NCBI GenBank assembly: GCA_963772965.1
Contig: CAVYZU010000005.1
Location: 62,001-126,000, forward strand
Origin: AP-15 sp963772965
GTDB taxonomy: Bacteria; Pseudomonadota; Alphaproteobacteria; ATCC43930; CGMCC-115725
Direction: 5' to 3'
Length of the DNA stretch: 64,000 bases
The translations under genes were made by a program, and so were the position numbers. The notes under the pieces are model-generated. The model did no database searches. It was given only the letters and a program-made list of their open reading frames with translations, and was not told the origin of the DNA. Positions 63,599-64,000 of the stretch are shown piece by piece. Each line of letters opens with the position of its first letter. Within the stretch, counting starts at the first letter, position 1.

Positions 63599-64000
63599 CA
63601 TGAGCGCTTCGCCGTACCTGGTCCCTCAAGCAGGAAGATCCGGGTTTCCCGAGAGTGAAGACTGCTGCTGCCGTGACCCGGGGCAAATATCGTGAATTCC
63701 GCGCTGGCTGACTTTTAATCAGTGTTGAAGGGTGGCTGCCCACGTCGGTAACTCTTTCCTGGATCAATATCACCGCGCATGTAATTGGCAGGGCTCTGAC
63801 GTGGACGCCACCAACTGCGGTTAGAGATCTGCGGTCTCATCAACGCTACGCTCAAGCCGGCGAGCCGACGCGGCGTCATCGAGAGATTAGGAAAGGATGC
63901 GGCGCGCGGTGGAGGATGGCGGAGGCAGAAAACCTAGGCTTAGCCTCTAATCAAAGTCTCGGGTTGTGTATATCGGGACGAATTCGAGGCCTTCTTTTAC
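63599..64000. other. Right edge of the window, no gene seen
   Basis: No convincing frame, repeat or RNA gene is visible in this stretch. Confidence 0.4.

Noticed and set aside
1..64000. CRISPR array or rRNA/tRNA genes
   Set aside because: I saw no regularly spaced repeats of CRISPR type and no recognisable rRNA or complete tRNA in the window.

Overview
The window is about 64 kb of GC-rich DNA. It looks like an accessory region of an alphaproteobacterial chromosome, probably Hyphomicrobiales (Rhizobiales) or a close relative. I infer this from the adenylate cyclase/TPR signalling proteins, the SAM-cyclase-AAA-TPR giant protein, the small alphaproteobacterial-type tyrosine recombinase and the IS set. 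I see no rRNA, tRNA or CRISPR array. Many genes carry frameshifts or truncations. Some are clearly decayed (nadC, the transporter remnant, the primase/VapE remnant). A few single-base shifts in homopolymers could instead be sequencing errors.

Layout. 0-7.6 kb: a polysaccharide lyase gene cut by an IS110 element, an internally deleted IS91-type element (copy 1), a class III cyclase/TolB-like/TPR protein and an IS1182 element. 7.6-12.5 kb: a frameshifted SAM-cyclase-ATPase-TPR regulator and a VapE-like protein with a degenerate P-loop. 12.85-22.5 kb, all minus strand: a tightly packed operon reading DUF499 ATPase, DUF3780 protein, DUF1156 DNA methylase, a small ORF, and a PLD-SNF2 helicase. These families are associated with anti-phage defence islands. 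Here the DUF3780 gene is intact, while the other members carry stops or frame changes. 22.9-25.9 kb: a cluster of TGTTCCAG repeats, then a full IS91-type element (copy 2) with a tyrosine recombinase and an HUH transposase. The two IS91 copies are direct repeats that bracket the cyclases and the defence operon.

26-34 kb: a secreted tannase-family esterase, a redoxin/2OG-Fe(II) oxygenase fusion, a tyrosine recombinase and a large HELAGH-motif metalloprotease-like protein. 34-41 kb: IS630 and IS110 transposases, then a two-gene operon of a DUF763 protein and a methyltransferase/ABC-F fusion. 41-51 kb: an IstB remnant, an EmrB-type exporter, fragments of a Rep_3-like initiator and an MFS permease, a TetR regulator, and small-molecule genes (SMP-30 lactonase-like, LLM oxidoreductase, TTC38-like TPR protein, methyltransferase, MFS exporter).

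51-55 kb: a mosaic, frameshifted IS1182 copy fused to a truncated VapE-like gene, followed by a truncated Prim-Pol primase and, on the other strand, a zinc-hook (Rad50/SMC-like) fragment. 55.6-64 kb: a frameshifted amidohydrolase, two MFS transporters, a decayed nadC, a secreted two-domain ABM-like protein and a conserved-looking protein made of two internal repeats.

Overall, this reads as a mosaic of defence and satellite-like replication genes assembled and eroded by IS activity, set among catabolic, transport and signalling genes.
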